This document shows positions 1 to 10,172 of a DNA stretch of 64,000 bases, piece by piece. A program made the translations under genes and the position numbers. Where the stretch lies: assembly GCF_023715505.1 (NCBI RefSeq), contig NZ_JAMBOH010000003.1:310001-374000 (forward strand). The letters are read 5' to 3'. The notes under the pieces were generated by a model, which did not search any database, was not told where the DNA came from, and saw nothing but the letters and a program-made list of their open reading frames with translations. Every line of letters starts with the position of its first letter. Position 1 is the first letter of the stretch. Source of the stretch: Neobacillus cucumis. GTDB taxonomy: Bacteria; Bacillota; Bacilli; Bacillales_B; DSM-18226.

Positions 1-600
1 AGATAACGTTGCAACACATACGCGGGCAGTGAAGGTAGATGCATTCAATTCATGATCCGCATGTAACACCAATGCCTTATTCATCGCTTCTTCCGCAATT
101 GGTTCAGGTTCTTTGCCGGTTAACATATATAAGAAATTGGCTGCAAAGCTTAAATCTTTTCTTGGTGCTACTGGTTCAAGCCCTTTTCTAACACGGGCGA
201 ACGTAGTAACAATTGCCGGCATTTTCGCTTGCAGGCGAACTGCTTTTCGATAGTTGGCTTCATCGTCCATTAAGTCCGCTTCGTCATCATATAAACCTAA
301 TAATGAAACGGCTGAACGAAGGGCAGCCATAGGATGTACCTTTTGAATTGGATACATCTTAAAATGCTCAATGACTTCATCTGGCAGTGCTGAGTTTTCA
401 GCCAGCTGTGTTTTTAACTCTGCTAATTCTTCTGCATTTGGTAATCTCCGATGCCATAATAAATAAATGACCTCTTCAAAGCTGGCATTTACGGCTAAGT
501 CATCAATGTCATAGCCAACATATGTCAGTGTGTCATCAATAATAGAGCTTATGGAAGATGTTGTAGCCACTACCCCTTCAAGACCGCGTGTTACTGTCAT
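1..600 (-). CDS. citZ: Citrate synthase, N-terminal part (cut by window edge)
   Basis: Condenses acetyl-CoA and oxaloacetate to citrate, the entry step of the TCA cycle, in the cytoplasm. Reading the minus strand from the ATG at 600 gives MTVTRGLEGVVATTSSISS, then YVGYDIDDLA, EEVIYLLWHRRLP and HPMAALRSAVS, ending at the window edge just after the family motif HADHELNAST, which carries a conserved active-site histidine. About 200 of the usual 370 residues are present. A GGAGAG ribosome site lies 7-8 bases before the ATG. The first gene in this direction, it has a promoter with a cre site about 350 bases upstream, so the mRNA has a long leader. Identity is secure; the C-terminal half is not visible. 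Confidence 0.95.
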   Translation of the reverse strand, partial: MTVTRGLEGVVATTSSISSIIDDTLTYVGYDIDDLAVNASFEEVIYLLWHRRLPNAEELAELKTQLAENSALPDEVIEHFKMYPIQKVHPMAALRSAVSLLGLYDDEADLMDDEANYRKAVRLQAKMPAIVTTFARVRKGLEPVAPRKDLSFAANFLYMLTGKEPEPIAEEAMNKALVLHADHELNASTFTARVCVATLS

Positions 601-953
601 AGAAAAATCTCTCCTCACATTCTAAATTTCCCCATCTTTCTAAAAACCTAACTGCTGACATTCACTAACAGTCAGCTCATCATTACACTTATGCCTGATA
701 AGACAGTTATATTTTCCTTACGGCAAAAATACTTATTTCAACTAAAAGCAATGATCAGTTTCAGTTGAGTTAAAAGCTTGTTATATGGTATTTGACTTAG
801 TCAAGTGACGCCCATCTTTTTCTTCTTTTTATGGACTGAGCGATTGCTCGGAATCAATCCAAGAAGTGTTTCTTATTAAAAATGATTTAAAAAAAAGATT
901 TTAAAAGTAATTCACCATTTATATATAGTTTATGTAAATAAGGATACGCTTAC
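601..953 (-). promoter_or_regulatory. Long 5' leader of citZ
   Basis: About 350 bases without a gene between the predicted start site near 953 and the citZ ATG. The transcribed strand can form a hairpin with arms GCTGAC/GTCAGC around 655-680, and the 13-base palindrome TTGACTTAGTCAA lies at 792-804. A third weak stem (GATTG/CAATC) lies around 843-860. In B. subtilis aconitase is known to bind the citZ leader RNA; whether any of these hairpins serves that role here is inference only. Confidence 0.4.
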
Positions 954-988
954 AAGCCTATTATAAACAATTATCAGATTTTTGTGAA
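941..988 (-). promoter_or_regulatory. citZ promoter with overlapping cre (CcpA) site
   Basis: On the minus strand TTCACA (983-988), 17 bases and TATAAT (960-965) form a sigma-A-type promoter. The predicted start near 953 lies inside TGTAAGCGTATCCT (941-954), which matches the cre consensus TGNAANCGNWWNCA except the last base. A cre over the start site is the usual arrangement for CcpA repression, and citZ is a known CcpA target in B. subtilis. Confidence 0.6.
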
Positions 989-1034
989 TGGAAAGACACC
1001 GAAAAAAGCAAAAAAATATTATTTTACAAAAAAT

Positions 1035-1496
1035 CTAGGTGAAAAAACCAAAAATTTTCATGGCAGTATAGGCGATTCCAGCACCAATCAAAGGCCCTAC
1101 TGCTACACCCTTAAATATAGAAACAGATAGAATCGTACCTAGTACTAATGCGGTAGTGATCTGCGGGTCATCTGCCAACAGTTTGACACCACCCTTTGCA
1201 AGTAATGCCACCAGCATCCCCGAAATAAGTGCAATCCAAGCATATGGGGACTTAAAGGATGAGGTTAAGTCTTTAAAGCCGATATCCCCGCTGGCAATTG
1301 GGGCCAGTACAGCAATAGTAATCAGTGTTACCCCCCAATTAATTCCCTTTGACTGTATGAAGGAAAAGGATTTAGCCTCCAAACCCCCAGCCTTCAATAA
1401 TAGCAGGACTGCAATAGCGATCATCAAGGAACTATTTTTCGCAATTAATCCGATGACGAGTAAAAGCAAGAGAAATAATAATGACTCGCTTAACAT
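1035..1496 (-). CDS. ytwI: DUF441 family membrane protein (YtwI)
   Basis: A 153-residue, almost wholly hydrophobic protein with four or five membrane segments (about residues 4-35, 52-70, 84-100, 115-130, 134-150) and a cytosolic-looking loop with DDPQITTALVLG. It matches the DUF441 family, whose function is unknown. It sits between citZ and ytvI as in B. subtilis but more than 400 bases from citZ, so the two need not be cotranscribed. The ATG at 1496 follows GGATTGGTGAACA. Family assignment is firm; no role can be read from the sequence. Confidence 0.85.
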   Translation of the reverse strand: MLSESLLFLLLLLVIGLIAKNSSLMIAIAVLLLLKAGGLEAKSFSFIQSKGINWGVTLITIAVLAPIASGDIGFKDLTSSFKSPYAWIALISGMLVALLAKGGVKLLADDPQITTALVLGTILSVSIFKGVAVGPLIGAGIAYTAMKIFGFFT

Positions 1497-1703
1497 TGTT
1501 CACCAATCCTTTCCAAATTATCTTAACATACTATTTTTTTAAAGTCTGGAAGTGCCATCTGTCTTTTTTCTTTTTTATAATCTAGTGAAACTTTCTCTTA
1601 GCTGGTTCGTAATATTTTCAGAGAATAAATTTTCTGGAAAATTATGCAGCTTTGGTCATAAAATGTTAAACTGAAGTTACTAATTACAATAGGAGGGCTG
1701 TTT

Positions 1704-2819
1704 TTGGAGCTTAAATATATATACCGGACCATACGATTCCTACTCGTAGTTGGCGGTGTGTGTTTGGCGTTGTATCTGTTTTATTTTTTATCAAAAGTTA
1801 CGTATCCATTTTTAATAGGTCTTATCATAGCCTTTCTGATTAATCCTTTAGTCGATCTCCTTGAGAAAAAGGCAAAAATGCCACGCGGTCTTGCTGTCCT
1901 AATCTCATTAATCGTGATATTTGCTTCTTGTGCTGGTTTAATTACGCTTTTAGTCGCAGAGATTGTCTCTGGTGCTGCCTACTTGGCCACAGTAGTTCCG
2001 GAACATCTTGATACACTGATTAATTATTTAGAGGATTATTTTACAGCCCAAATTATTCCCTTATACAACCAATTAACAAGTGTCTTTAATAAACTGGAAG
2101 CCGGCCAACAAGACACGATTATTGGTAATATTCAAAATGTAGGGGCAAAAATCGGCTCAACGGTTGGGACATTTATTAAAAATCTATTTGGAAATATCCC
2201 TAATATCCTTTCTTGGTTTCCCAACGCTGCTACTGTCCTCATTTTCTCTTTATTAGCAACCTTCTTTATCAGCAAGGATTGGTATCACTTGTCTGCAATG
2301 GGCGGCAGAATACTTCCACAAAAAGCGAAAACAAGTAGTAAGACGGTTTTCATCGACTTAAAAAAGGCGTTATTCGGTTTTATTAAAGCGCAGCTTACAC
2401 TTATTTCGATTACAACTGTCATTATTCTAATAGGTTTGCTTATCCTTAGAGTAGATTATGCTATTACCATAGCATTAGCAACAGGAATTGTTGATATCAT
2501 TCCCTACTTGGGAACAGGAGCCGTCTTTGTACCATGGATTATCTATGCTTTCATTAACGGTGATATGGGGCTTGCCATTGGTTTAGGTGTTCTTTATATT
2601 ATTGTCCTTGTACAGCGTCAGATTATGGAGCCAAAGATCCTTTCATCTAGTATCGGCCTAGATCCATTAGCTACCCTTATTGCCTTATTTGTTGGCTTTA
2701 AATTAATAGGATTTTTAGGATTAATTATTGGGCCAGTTACCCTTGTAATTATCAGCACACTTTATCGTGCAAATGTTTTCCATGATGTCTGGACGTATAT
2801 TAAAGGTCCAAATATTTGA
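1704..2819 (+). CDS. ytvI: Sporulation integral membrane protein YtvI (AI-2E transporter family)
   Basis: A 371-residue polytopic membrane protein of the AI-2E transporter / YtvI family. Hydrophobic segments cluster at the N-terminus (residues 10-50 and 62-90) and in the C-terminal half (about 175-190, 225-265, 285-345), separated by a hydrophilic region near 95-165, the family layout. The C-terminal PYLGTGAVFVPW and QRQIMEPKILSSSIGLDPLATL match conserved family segments. The start is TTG at 1704, 7 bases after AGGAGGG. In B. subtilis the family member at this locus is tied to sporulation; its substrate is unknown. It converges on pyk and shares a terminator with it. The fxsA gene often found between ytvI and pyk is absent. 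Confidence 0.9.
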   Translation: MELKYIYRTIRFLLVVGGVCLALYLFYFLSKVTYPFLIGLIIAFLINPLVDLLEKKAKMPRGLAVLISLIVIFASCAGLITLLVAEIVSGAAYLATVVPEHLDTLINYLEDYFTAQIIPLYNQLTSVFNKLEAGQQDTIIGNIQNVGAKIGSTVGTFIKNLFGNIPNILSWFPNAATVLIFSLLATFFISKDWYHLSAMGGRILPQKAKTSSKTVFIDLKKALFGFIKAQLTLISITTVIILIGLLILRVDYAITIALATGIVDIIPYLGTGAVFVPWIIYAFINGDMGLAIGLGVLYIIVLVQRQIMEPKILSSSIGLDPLATLIALFVGFKLIGFLGLIIGPVTLVIISTLYRANVFHDVWTYIKGPNI

Positions 2820-2850
2820 TTTACCCAAGAGATTTAAGAAGAAGATTATA

Positions 2851-2887
2851 AAAAAACGTCAGCCCCAAAGGGATGCTGACGTTTTTT
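2851..2887. terminator. Bidirectional terminator between ytvI and pyk
   Basis: Perfect 13-base arms AAAAAACGTCAGC and GCTGACGTTTTTT around an 11-base loop. Poly-A on one side and poly-T on the other let it work for both convergent units. Confidence 0.9.
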
Positions 2888-2915
2888 ATTTACACAATTA
2901 AAAAGTACTTAACGT

Positions 2916-4679
2916 TTATAGTACACTTGCATGACCGTTGTAGACGATTCCTCTTGTTGCATCAACGGTAATTTCCTGACCATCTTTAAATAACTCAAGG
3001 GCACGGTCCACTCCAACGATGACTGGAATGCTCAAGTTAAGGCCAACTACAGCAGCATGGCTGGTTAATCCACCTTCTTGAGTAATAAGTGCTGCACACT
3101 TTTCAAGTGCAGGCATCATATCACGATCGGTTCCGATTGTAACAAGGATCGTTCCTGGCTTAACTTTATCCAATGCTTCCTTTGCATCATGTGCCACGAC
3201 TACTTTACCAAAAGCAGAACGGCGTCCAATGCCTTGGGCCTTTGTAATGATGTCCCCAACCACATGAATCTTCATTAAGTTCGTTGTGCCTGCTTCTCCA
3301 ACAGGTACGCCAGCAGTGATGACAACTAAATCACCATGTTTTACAAGACCGCTTTCTAGGCTGGATTCAACAGCTGTATCCAGCATTTCATCTGTAGTTG
3401 TTGAAGTTCTGCCTAGCTGTGAATATACACCCCACACCAGTTGTAACCGACGAACAGTATGCTCATTAGCTGTCACCGCAACAATAGCTGCTTTTGGACG
3501 ATATTTAGAAATCATTTTAGCCGTGTGACCACTCTCTGTTGGTGTAATAATCGACTTAACCTCAAGATTTAAAGCGGTATGGGCTACAGATTGTCCAATT
3601 GCATCGGTAAGATTGTGCTCAGTGTCCCTACTGCGGCTTGATAAGATTTCTCTATGATCCAAAGCTTGTTCCGCTCTTGAAGCAATGTTATGCATGGTTT
3701 GTACGGCTTCTACAGGGTATTGTCCTGCAGCTGTTTCACCAGATAACATAATAGCATCGGTACCATCAAAAATGGCATTGGCAACGTCACTCGCTTCTGC
3801 ACGAGTTGGTCTAGGGTTACGCTGCATAGAATCAAGCATTTGCGTAGCTGTAATAACAGGTTTTCCTAGGGCATTACACTTCTTAATGAGCATTTTTTGC
3901 ACAAGTGGTACTTCTTCAGCAGGAATTTCTACGCCAAGGTCTCCACGCGCAACCATTAAACCATCAGAAATTTCAAGAATTTCATCGATGTTATCAACGC
4001 CTTCTTGATTTTCAATTTTAGGGATAATATGAATGTTTGTTCCATTATTTTCTTCTAATAGCTGACGAATTTCTAATACATCTTTCGCGCGGCGAACAAA
4101 TGATGCTGCGATGAAATCAACACCCTGCTCAATCCCAAATAAAATATCCTGGGTGTCTTTTTCTGTTATCCCTGGTAAATTAACCGATACTCCAGGAACG
4201 TTTACACCTTTTTTATTCTTTAATGTACCGCTATTTAAAATTTTAGTATAGATTTCTTTTTCAGCCTGATTGATTTCGATTACTTCAAGACCGATTAATC
4301 CATCGTCTAAAAGAATTCTTGAGCCTACATGTACATCTTCAATTAGTCCAGGGTATGTAACAGAAAATTTCTCAGTCGTACCTTCTACCTCTGTCATGGA
4401 AATAATGATATTTTTACCAGCTTCAAGCTCAATTGCTCCGTTTTGCATATTGTTGGTACGAATTTCCGGCCCCTTTGTGTCGAGCAGGATGGCTACAGTC
4501 TTTCCAGTTTGCTTTGAGGCTTCGCGAATATTTTTGATTCTTGCCCCATGTTCTTCAAAATCTCCATGAGAAAAATTTAATCGGGCAACATTCATACCCG
4601 AATTAATTAATTGAGTTAATTTTTCCACTGATTCACTTGCAGGTCCAATCGTACAAACGATTTTTGTTTTTCGTAGCAT
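2916..4679 (-). CDS. pyk: Pyruvate kinase
   Basis: Converts phosphoenolpyruvate and ADP to pyruvate and ATP, the last step of glycolysis. 587 residues: the catalytic barrel shows [12 protein letters not shown] (5-16), [22 protein letters not shown], the lysine motif [19 protein letters not shown] and [11 protein letters not shown]. An extra C-terminal swivelling domain carries [11 protein letters not shown] with the histidine seen in PEP-utilising enzymes; this extension is typical of Bacillus pyruvate kinases and explains the length above the usual 470. The ATG follows AGGAGG. It lies 40 bases after pfkA and is probably cotranscribed with it, under the cre-bearing promoter upstream of pfkA. 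Confidence 0.97.
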   Translation of the reverse strand: MLRKTKIVCTIGPASESVEKLTQLINSGMNVARLNFSHGDFEEHGARIKNIREASKQTGKTVAILLDTKGPEIRTNNMQNGAIELEAGKNIIISMTEVEGTTEKFSVTYPGLIEDVHVGSRILLDDGLIGLEVIEINQAEKEIYTKILNSGTLKNKKGVNVPGVSVNLPGITEKDTQDILFGIEQGVDFIAASFVRRAKDVLEIRQLLEENNGTNIHIIPKIENQEGVDNIDEILEISDGLMVARGDLGVEIPAEEVPLVQKMLIKKCNALGKPVITATQMLDSMQRNPRPTRAEASDVANAIFDGTDAIMLSGETAAGQYPVEAVQTMHNIASRAEQALDHREILSSRSRDTEHNLTDAIGQSVAHTALNLEVKSIITPTESGHTAKMISKYRPKAAIVAVTANEHTVRRLQLVWGVYSQLGRTSTTTDEMLDTAVESSLESGLVKHGDLVVITAGVPVGEAGTTNLMKIHVVGDIITKAQGIGRRSAFGKVVVAHDAKEALDKVKPGTILVTIGTDRDMMPALEKCAALITQEGGLTSHAAVVGLNLSIPVIVGVDRALELFKDGQEITVDATRGIVYNGHASVL

Positions 4680-4719
4680 GCTTTTTTCCTCCTATTTTAG
4701 AAAAGACAACTTCAATTTC

Positions 4720-5760
<1,041 letters not shown>

Positions 5761-5840
5761 TTATTATTATTAACATAAAACCCTCGAATATTTATAAAAT
5801 AACATGAAGAAAACGCGTTAACAACCGATTCATATTAGTA

Positions 5841-5903
5841 ATTATAATAGACGGAATAGTTAGTAAACTGGCAGCGCTTCAAATCTGTTTGTAATCGTTA
5901 TCT
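5841..5903 (-). promoter_or_regulatory. pfkA-pyk promoter with upstream cre site
   Basis: On the minus strand GTTTAC (5863-5868), 16 bases and TATAAT (5841-5846) form a promoter with a start near 5834. The plus strand at 5890-5903 reads TGTAATCGTTATCT, matching cre consensus TGWAANCGNTNWCA at all but the last position. Its centre lies near -62, the spacing seen where CcpA activates (as at ackA). In Lactococcus the pfk-pyk operon is known to be CcpA-activated; the same role here is inference. Confidence 0.5.
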
Positions 5904-5945
5904 TTAACAATTTAAGGTATTTTCCGTGAATAATCTGTGAACAAA

Positions 5946-6096
5946 GAAAAAGCGGAAGCGCCCGTTTAGCGCACGACAGGACTGGAGCCCATCGACTGAG
6001 ATAAAGGAAACACGAAGAGCGTTAGCTTTTTCGTGTTGACTTATCGTAGGGAGATGGGCGAAGTCGTCTCGTCGCTGGGCGCTGGAGCTGGACAAC
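5946..6096 (+). repeat. Dispersed hairpin repeat, variant copy (R1)
   Basis: Starts GAAAAAGCGGAAGCGCC and ends GGGCGCTGGAGCTGGACA, the shared ends of the family, but the interior is unrelated to most other copies. It still folds as nested stems: AGCGCCC/GGGCGCT, GCCCATC/GATGGGC and AACACGAA/TTCGTGTT. Sits between accA and pfkA. Confidence 0.75.
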
Positions 6097-6105
6097 TCAC
6101 ATAAT

Positions 6106-6138
6106 TAAAAAACGTGCCCGTGGAGAGCACGATTTTTT
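6106..6138. terminator. Terminator after accA
   Basis: Stem CGTGC/GCACG flanked by AAAAAA and TTTTTT. On the minus strand it follows the accA stop region and ends in a T run. Confidence 0.75.
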
Positions 6139-7114
6139 AATTTACACTAATGTAATCTTTCGCAACTGTGTATTCGCCAATGGTTCTAAACCGGTTATAC
6201 CGGTCTGCTATTAATTCTTCTTCTGATAGTTTTAATAAGTCTGTTAGTGAAGCTTTCAGCATCTTCTCAATTTCCTCTGCCTGCTGTTTCACGTCCTTTT
6301 GAGCTCCACCCTTAATTTCTGGAATAATATCATCAATAATGCCCAGATCTTTTAGGTCAGGAGCGGTAATTCGCATGGTTTCAGCTGCATTTTTTGCAAG
6401 AGACGCATCCTTCCATAAAATAGCGGCTGCACCTTCAGGAGAAATAACGGAGTAAGTTGAATTTTCGAGCATATAAATACGGTTGCCAACGCCAAGCGCT
6501 AAGGCACCGCCGCTGCCCCCCTCACCAATCACAACGCAAATAACCGGGACCCGAAGACCCGCCATTTCAAACAAATTCCGAGCAATGGCTTCGCTTTGAC
6601 CTCGTTCTTCTGCCGCTTTTCCTGGATAAGCTCCTTTTGTGTCAATAAAGCAAATAATCGGGCGATTAAATTTATCAGCCTGCTTCATTAATCGCAATGC
6701 TTTTCGGTAGCCTTCAGGATGAGGCATTCCAAAATTTCTGCGAATGTTTTCTTTCGTATCTTTCCCGCGCTGATGACCAATAACTGTAACAGGTAATCCT
6801 TTAAATTTGGCAACACCACCAACAATAGCCTCATCATCGGCAAAGGTCCTGTCACCATGGCACTCAAAAAAGCCGTCAAAGAGATAAGAAATATAATCAA
6901 GTGTTGTTGGCCTGCTGGCTAGACGGGCAATTTGAACCCTGTCCCAGGGTTTAATATTTTCATATATATCCTGTTCAAGTTTTTCTAGCCGGGCCTCTAA
7001 CTTTTTGATTTCATGACTTAAATCAACATCTGCTGTTTTAGTGAACTCTTTTATTTCAGCAATTTTCTTTCTTAACTCCACAATAGGGCGTTCGAATTCT
7101 AATTCTCCTACCAA
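6137..7114 (-). CDS. accA: Acetyl-CoA carboxylase carboxyltransferase, alpha subunit
   Basis: With AccD it forms the carboxyltransferase that moves CO2 from carboxybiotin to acetyl-CoA, making malonyl-CoA for fatty-acid synthesis. 325 residues, the usual length. The N-terminal coiled region (residues 10-55) is followed by the crotonase-like core with [29 protein letters not shown] and [19 protein letters not shown]. Start is TTG at 7114, 8 bases after GGAGGTGAA, and overlaps the accD stop (TTGGTAG), so the two subunits are probably translationally coupled. The unit ends at a terminator at 6106-6138. Confidence 0.96.
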   Translation of the reverse strand: MVGELEFERPIVELRKKIAEIKEFTKTADVDLSHEIKKLEARLEKLEQDIYENIKPWDRVQIARLASRPTTLDYISYLFDGFFECHGDRTFADDEAIVGGVAKFKGLPVTVIGHQRGKDTKENIRRNFGMPHPEGYRKALRLMKQADKFNRPIICFIDTKGAYPGKAAEERGQSEAIARNLFEMAGLRVPVICVVIGEGGSGGALALGVGNRIYMLENSTYSVISPEGAAAILWKDASLAKNAAETMRITAPDLKDLGIIDDIIPEIKGGAQKDVKQQAEEIEKMLKASLTDLLKLSEEELIADRYNRFRTIGEYTVAKDYISVN

Positions 7115-7983
7115 TCAAGTTCACCTCCAGATTGATGAATGTCTAATATGTTGGTAATTTGATCCACCATTTCCAAACGAGGAATAATCGCATCTAACTG
7201 TCCATGCTTTAGGAGAAACTCAGCGGTTTGGAAGTCCTCAGGCAATTCCTCACGAATAGATTGTTCAATAACTCTTCGGCCGGCAAAGGCAATTAATGCT
7301 CCTGGTTCGGCAAAGTTATAATCCCCCAAGGAGGCAAAGCTTGCAGAAACCCCGCCTGTTGTCGGGTGAGTCATAATTGAGATAATAAGTCCGCCATTAT
7401 TACTAAATCTCTTTAAGGCAACACTTGTCTTGGCCATTTGCATCAAACTCAAAGCACCTTCTTGCATTCTCGCCCCGCCTGATGCCGTAAAGATAATAAA
7501 TGGAAGTGACAGTTCATCTGCTTTTTCAATCGCCAGGGTTATTTTTTCACCAACGACTGAACCCATACTCCCCATTCGGAACGAGGCATCCATAATAGCC
7601 AAGACAATTTTATGACCGTTAACAGACCCCATGCCAGTTACAACCGCTTCATTTAGATTGGTTTTTTGCCGGTCTTTTTCAAGCTTCTCTAGATAGTCCG
7701 GAAAATTAAGTGGGTTTATTGAAATCATTTCTTCGTTTAATTCCACAAAAGTTTCTTCGTCAATAAAACTATCGACCCGCTCTTTTGCTGTCATTTGAAA
7801 ATGATAGCCGCAATGCAGGCATACCTTTGCGTTTTTGACTAATTCTTTTGTATACATAATTTTCTTACATGAAGGACACTTAGACATAATTCCTTCAGGC
7901 ACATCACTTTTAGCCGTTTCTGGAATAGTTGCATATTTTTTCTTTTTTGGTTGATTTTTTGTAAAAAGATCTTTAAGCGCCAA
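7108..7983 (-). CDS. accD: Acetyl-CoA carboxylase carboxyltransferase, beta subunit
   Basis: Partner of AccA in malonyl-CoA formation. 291 residues. A four-cysteine zinc ribbon (CPSC ... CLHC, about residues 36-58) precedes the carboxyltransferase core with [19 protein letters not shown] and [18 protein letters not shown] place the start at TTG 7983 ([16 protein letters not shown]) because GGGAGG lies 7 bases upstream and the length then matches the family; a longer reading frame begins 11 codons earlier without a ribosome site. The GntR-type operator TGGTCAGACCA lies about 110 bases upstream, suggesting control by the neighbouring regulator. Confidence 0.95.
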   Translation of the reverse strand: MALKDLFTKNQPKKKKYATIPETAKSDVPEGIMSKCPSCKKIMYTKELVKNAKVCLHCGYHFQMTAKERVDSFIDEETFVELNEEMISINPLNFPDYLEKLEKDRQKTNLNEAVVTGMGSVNGHKIVLAIMDASFRMGSMGSVVGEKITLAIEKADELSLPFIIFTASGGARMQEGALSLMQMAKTSVALKRFSNNGGLIISIMTHPTTGGVSASFASLGDYNFAEPGALIAFAGRRVIEQSIREELPEDFQTAEFLLKHGQLDAIIPRLEMVDQITNILDIHQSGGELDW

Positions 7984-8094
7984 ATTAAAACCTCCCTTGT
8001 GTAACGCGACTGCCATTGGCAGGATTCTCCAAATTACTGCTATTATAGAAGTCTTTCTATCCTGCCTTTACTTCATACCTATTGGATTCAAACG

Positions 8095-8105
8095 TGGTCA
8101 GACCA
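8095..8105. promoter_or_regulatory. Putative GntR-family operator upstream of accDA
   Basis: Perfect 11-base palindrome TGGTCAGACCA. TGGTNNGACCA-like palindromes are typical of FadR-subfamily GntR regulators, and a gene for one lies just upstream. On the minus strand a weak promoter (TTAGGA, 16 bases, TAATAC) runs directly into the site, so a bound protein would block transcription. An identical copy lies before malic enzyme at 10115-10125. Confidence 0.55.
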
Positions 8106-8180
8106 GTATTAGACTAAAAAATAGCCATCCTAACAGGCTTGTATAACTTTCACTATAAAATAAACATAGTTCAAAATCTG

Positions 8181-8807
8181 TTAGTATTTGTCGGTAGAGT
8201 TTGACAAATTTCGAAGTTTTTTATACGCAGATAGTGTTTTTTCAAGATCCTTTTCGGCTAAAGCGATTGTTAATTTAAGATAATATTCCCGCTTAAAGGT
8301 CAGATGATTTTCTTCAAGTGAATGATAATACTCTTTTAAGATAGACCACAACCGCAAGAATAAGTGGTTATCGGACAGTTCCATTATTCTCTGAAAAAAT
8401 TCATCATCAGAGAAGTGTTCCGACTTTTCAACCCAATCCTTAATCTTGTTTATTTCCTGATTATCCGCTTTTTGGAGTACTAAATGCAAGCAATCCATTT
8501 CAATATAGTTTTTGGTTTCAAACACATCACGTATTGCTTTTTGGTCCTGCAAAATAAAAGTGCTAAGGAGTTGAACCAGCTGATGACCGCGAAAATCTCT
8601 GATAAACGTTCCCTCGCCTCTTCTTGTCTCAATTAAACCAAGAAGCTCTAATGCTCTTAATGCTTCGCGAACGGAAGAGCGCCCGAAATTCAGGCGCTCC
8701 GACAATTCACGTTCAGATGGAATTTTATCACCTGTCTTAAGACCGGCAATTGTAATCATTTCTCTTAAGTGCTTCACAATCTCTAAATAAACTTTGGAAT
8801 TCGTCAC
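8181..8807 (-). CDS. GntR/FadR-type transcriptional regulator
   Basis: 208 residues. Residues about 5-75 are a GntR winged helix: GLKTGDKIPSERELSERL, FGRSSVREALRALELLGLIE and RRGEGTFI. The C-terminal 120 residues are helical and fit a ligand-sensing all-alpha domain of the FadR subfamily, though shorter than typical. It lies 8 bases after malic enzyme, so the two are cotranscribed. Identical palindromes before ytsJ and before accDA suggest that it controls itself, malic enzyme and acetyl-CoA carboxylase. The effector is unknown; an acyl-CoA, malonyl-CoA or malate are guesses. The ATG follows TAAGTGACG with only a weak ribosome site, consistent with coupling to ytsJ. Confidence 0.85.
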   Translation of the reverse strand: MTNSKVYLEIVKHLREMITIAGLKTGDKIPSERELSERLNFGRSSVREALRALELLGLIETRRGEGTFIRDFRGHQLVQLLSTFILQDQKAIRDVFETKNYIEMDCLHLVLQKADNQEINKIKDWVEKSEHFSDDEFFQRIMELSDNHLFLRLWSILKEYYHSLEENHLTFKREYYLKLTIALAEKDLEKTLSAYKKLRNLSNSTDKY

Positions 8808-8815
8808 TTACGAAA

Positions 8816-10054
8816 TCACTCACTTTTACCAATGATTGCGAGCCTTTGCGTTCTTTCCTTTACGTCTTCAGGGTCAACTTTAAGACGGGCTACACCTGTT
8901 TCCATAGCCGCCTTGGCCACTGCAGCAGCAACATTTGGTGCTACCCTTGGGTCAAAAGGTGCTGGGATGACATAGTCTGCATGTAGTTCATCTTCGTTGA
9001 TTAGGCCGGCAATAGCCTCTACTGCTGCTACCTTCATTTTTTCATTAATATGTGTTGCCCGAACATCAAGGGCTCCACGGAAAATCCCAGGGAATGCTAG
9101 GACGTTGTTTACCTGGTTCGGAAAGTCAGAGCGACCTGTTCCGACGACTTTTGCCCCTGCTGCTTTGGCTTCTTCCGGCATTATTTCTGGATCAGGATTC
9201 GCCATGGCAAAAATAATCGAGTCTTGGTTCATCGAAGCAACCATTTCCTTGGTCAGTGCTCCGGCAACCGATACACCAATAAAGACATCTGCACCTTTTA
9301 TGACATCGGCGAGACTTCCTTGTTGATTATCTCGGTTGGTGAATTTCGCTACTTCTGCTTTGACTGAGTTCATCCCATGCGGCCGGCCTTCATAAATTGC
9401 GCCTTTTGTATCGCACATGATAATGTCTCTAACTCCATAGCTATATAACAACTTGATAATTGCAATACCAGCAGCTCCTGCCCCACTTGCAACTACCTTA
9501 ATTTCAGTTATTTTCTTTCCTATAAGTTTAAGGGCGTTGACTAGTCCTGCTACCGTAACAATCGCTGTACCATGCTGGTCATCATGAAAAATAGGAATAT
9601 TGGCTTCCCTTTTCAATCTTTCCTCGATCACAAAACAGTTGGGAGCTGCGATATCTTCGAGATTCACTCCTCCAAAGGTTGGTTCCAACAACTTAACGGT
9701 TTCAACAATTTTATCCACATCTGTTGTGTTTAAACAGATCGGAAAGGCATCCACACCGGCAAAGCTTTTGAAAAGAACGGCTTTACCCTCCATAACTGGA
9801 AGTGCAGCTTCTGGTCCAATATTGCCAAGTCCTAAAACGGCAGTACCGTCGGAAACAACCGCAACCATATTTCCTTTCATGGTATAATCATAGACAGTTT
9901 CAGGTTTTTCATAGATGTCCTTACATGGCTCCGCCACACCAGGTGAATAAGCTAAACTTAAATCATGAGCATTTCGAACTGGAACCTTTGATTTTGACTC
10001 TAATTTCCCCTTATGAATTCGATGCATATGTAATGCTTCTTCACGTAAAGTCAA
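8816..10054 (-). CDS. ytsJ: NAD(P)-dependent malic enzyme (YtsJ)
   Basis: Decarboxylates malate to pyruvate with reduction of NAD(P); YtsJ is the main NADP-linked form in B. subtilis. 412 residues. Motifs: AYSPGVAEPC near residue 35, the catalytic tyrosine region and lysine in GKAVLFKSFAGVDAFP, FHDDQHGTAIV, the nucleotide fold VVASGAGAAGIAI, and ANPDPEI. Start is TTG at 10054, 7 bases after GGGGTGA. It heads a two-gene unit with the GntR-type regulator. A promoter and the palindrome TGGTCAGACCA lie just upstream at 10114-10169. Confidence 0.95.
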   Translation of the reverse strand: MTLREEALHMHRIHKGKLESKSKVPVRNAHDLSLAYSPGVAEPCKDIYEKPETVYDYTMKGNMVAVVSDGTAVLGLGNIGPEAALPVMEGKAVLFKSFAGVDAFPICLNTTDVDKIVETVKLLEPTFGGVNLEDIAAPNCFVIEERLKREANIPIFHDDQHGTAIVTVAGLVNALKLIGKKITEIKVVASGAGAAGIAIIKLLYSYGVRDIIMCDTKGAIYEGRPHGMNSVKAEVAKFTNRDNQQGSLADVIKGADVFIGVSVAGALTKEMVASMNQDSIIFAMANPDPEIMPEEAKAAGAKVVGTGRSDFPNQVNNVLAFPGIFRGALDVRATHINEKMKVAAVEAIAGLINEDELHADYVIPAPFDPRVAPNVAAAVAKAAMETGVARLKVDPEDVKERTQRLAIIGKSE

Positions 10055-10113
10055 GAACTGTCACCCCTAATATATATATAATATCAATACCCAATAATTA
10101 ATTGCCAGCTGTA

Positions 10114-10169
10114 GTGGTCAGACCACACTCGTCTCTTTATCACTATAACATATCCAGGAAAGTTGTAAA
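10114..10169 (-). promoter_or_regulatory. ytsJ promoter with putative GntR operator
   Basis: On the minus strand TTTACA (10164-10169), 16 bases and TATAGT (10142-10147) form a promoter immediately after the dnaE stop. The 13-base palindrome GTGGTCAGACCAC (10114-10126) begins about 10 bases after the predicted start site, a roadblock position. Its 11-base core is identical to the site upstream of accDA. Confidence 0.6.
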
Positions 10170-10172
10170 GAA

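Noticed and set aside
1156..1542. 128-codon plus frame over ytwI
   Set aside because: Antisense to a conserved membrane gene, with no start signal.
5805..5830. Second cre near GAAAACGCGTTAAC
   Set aside because: Three or more mismatches in every alignment to the consensus.
5904..6095. 63-codon minus frame
   Set aside because: It lies inside a hairpin repeat and has no ribosome site.
8085..8135. FapR box before accD
   Set aside because: TTAGTCTAATACTGG has only partial likeness to the FapR consensus; the GntR palindrome is the stronger signal.
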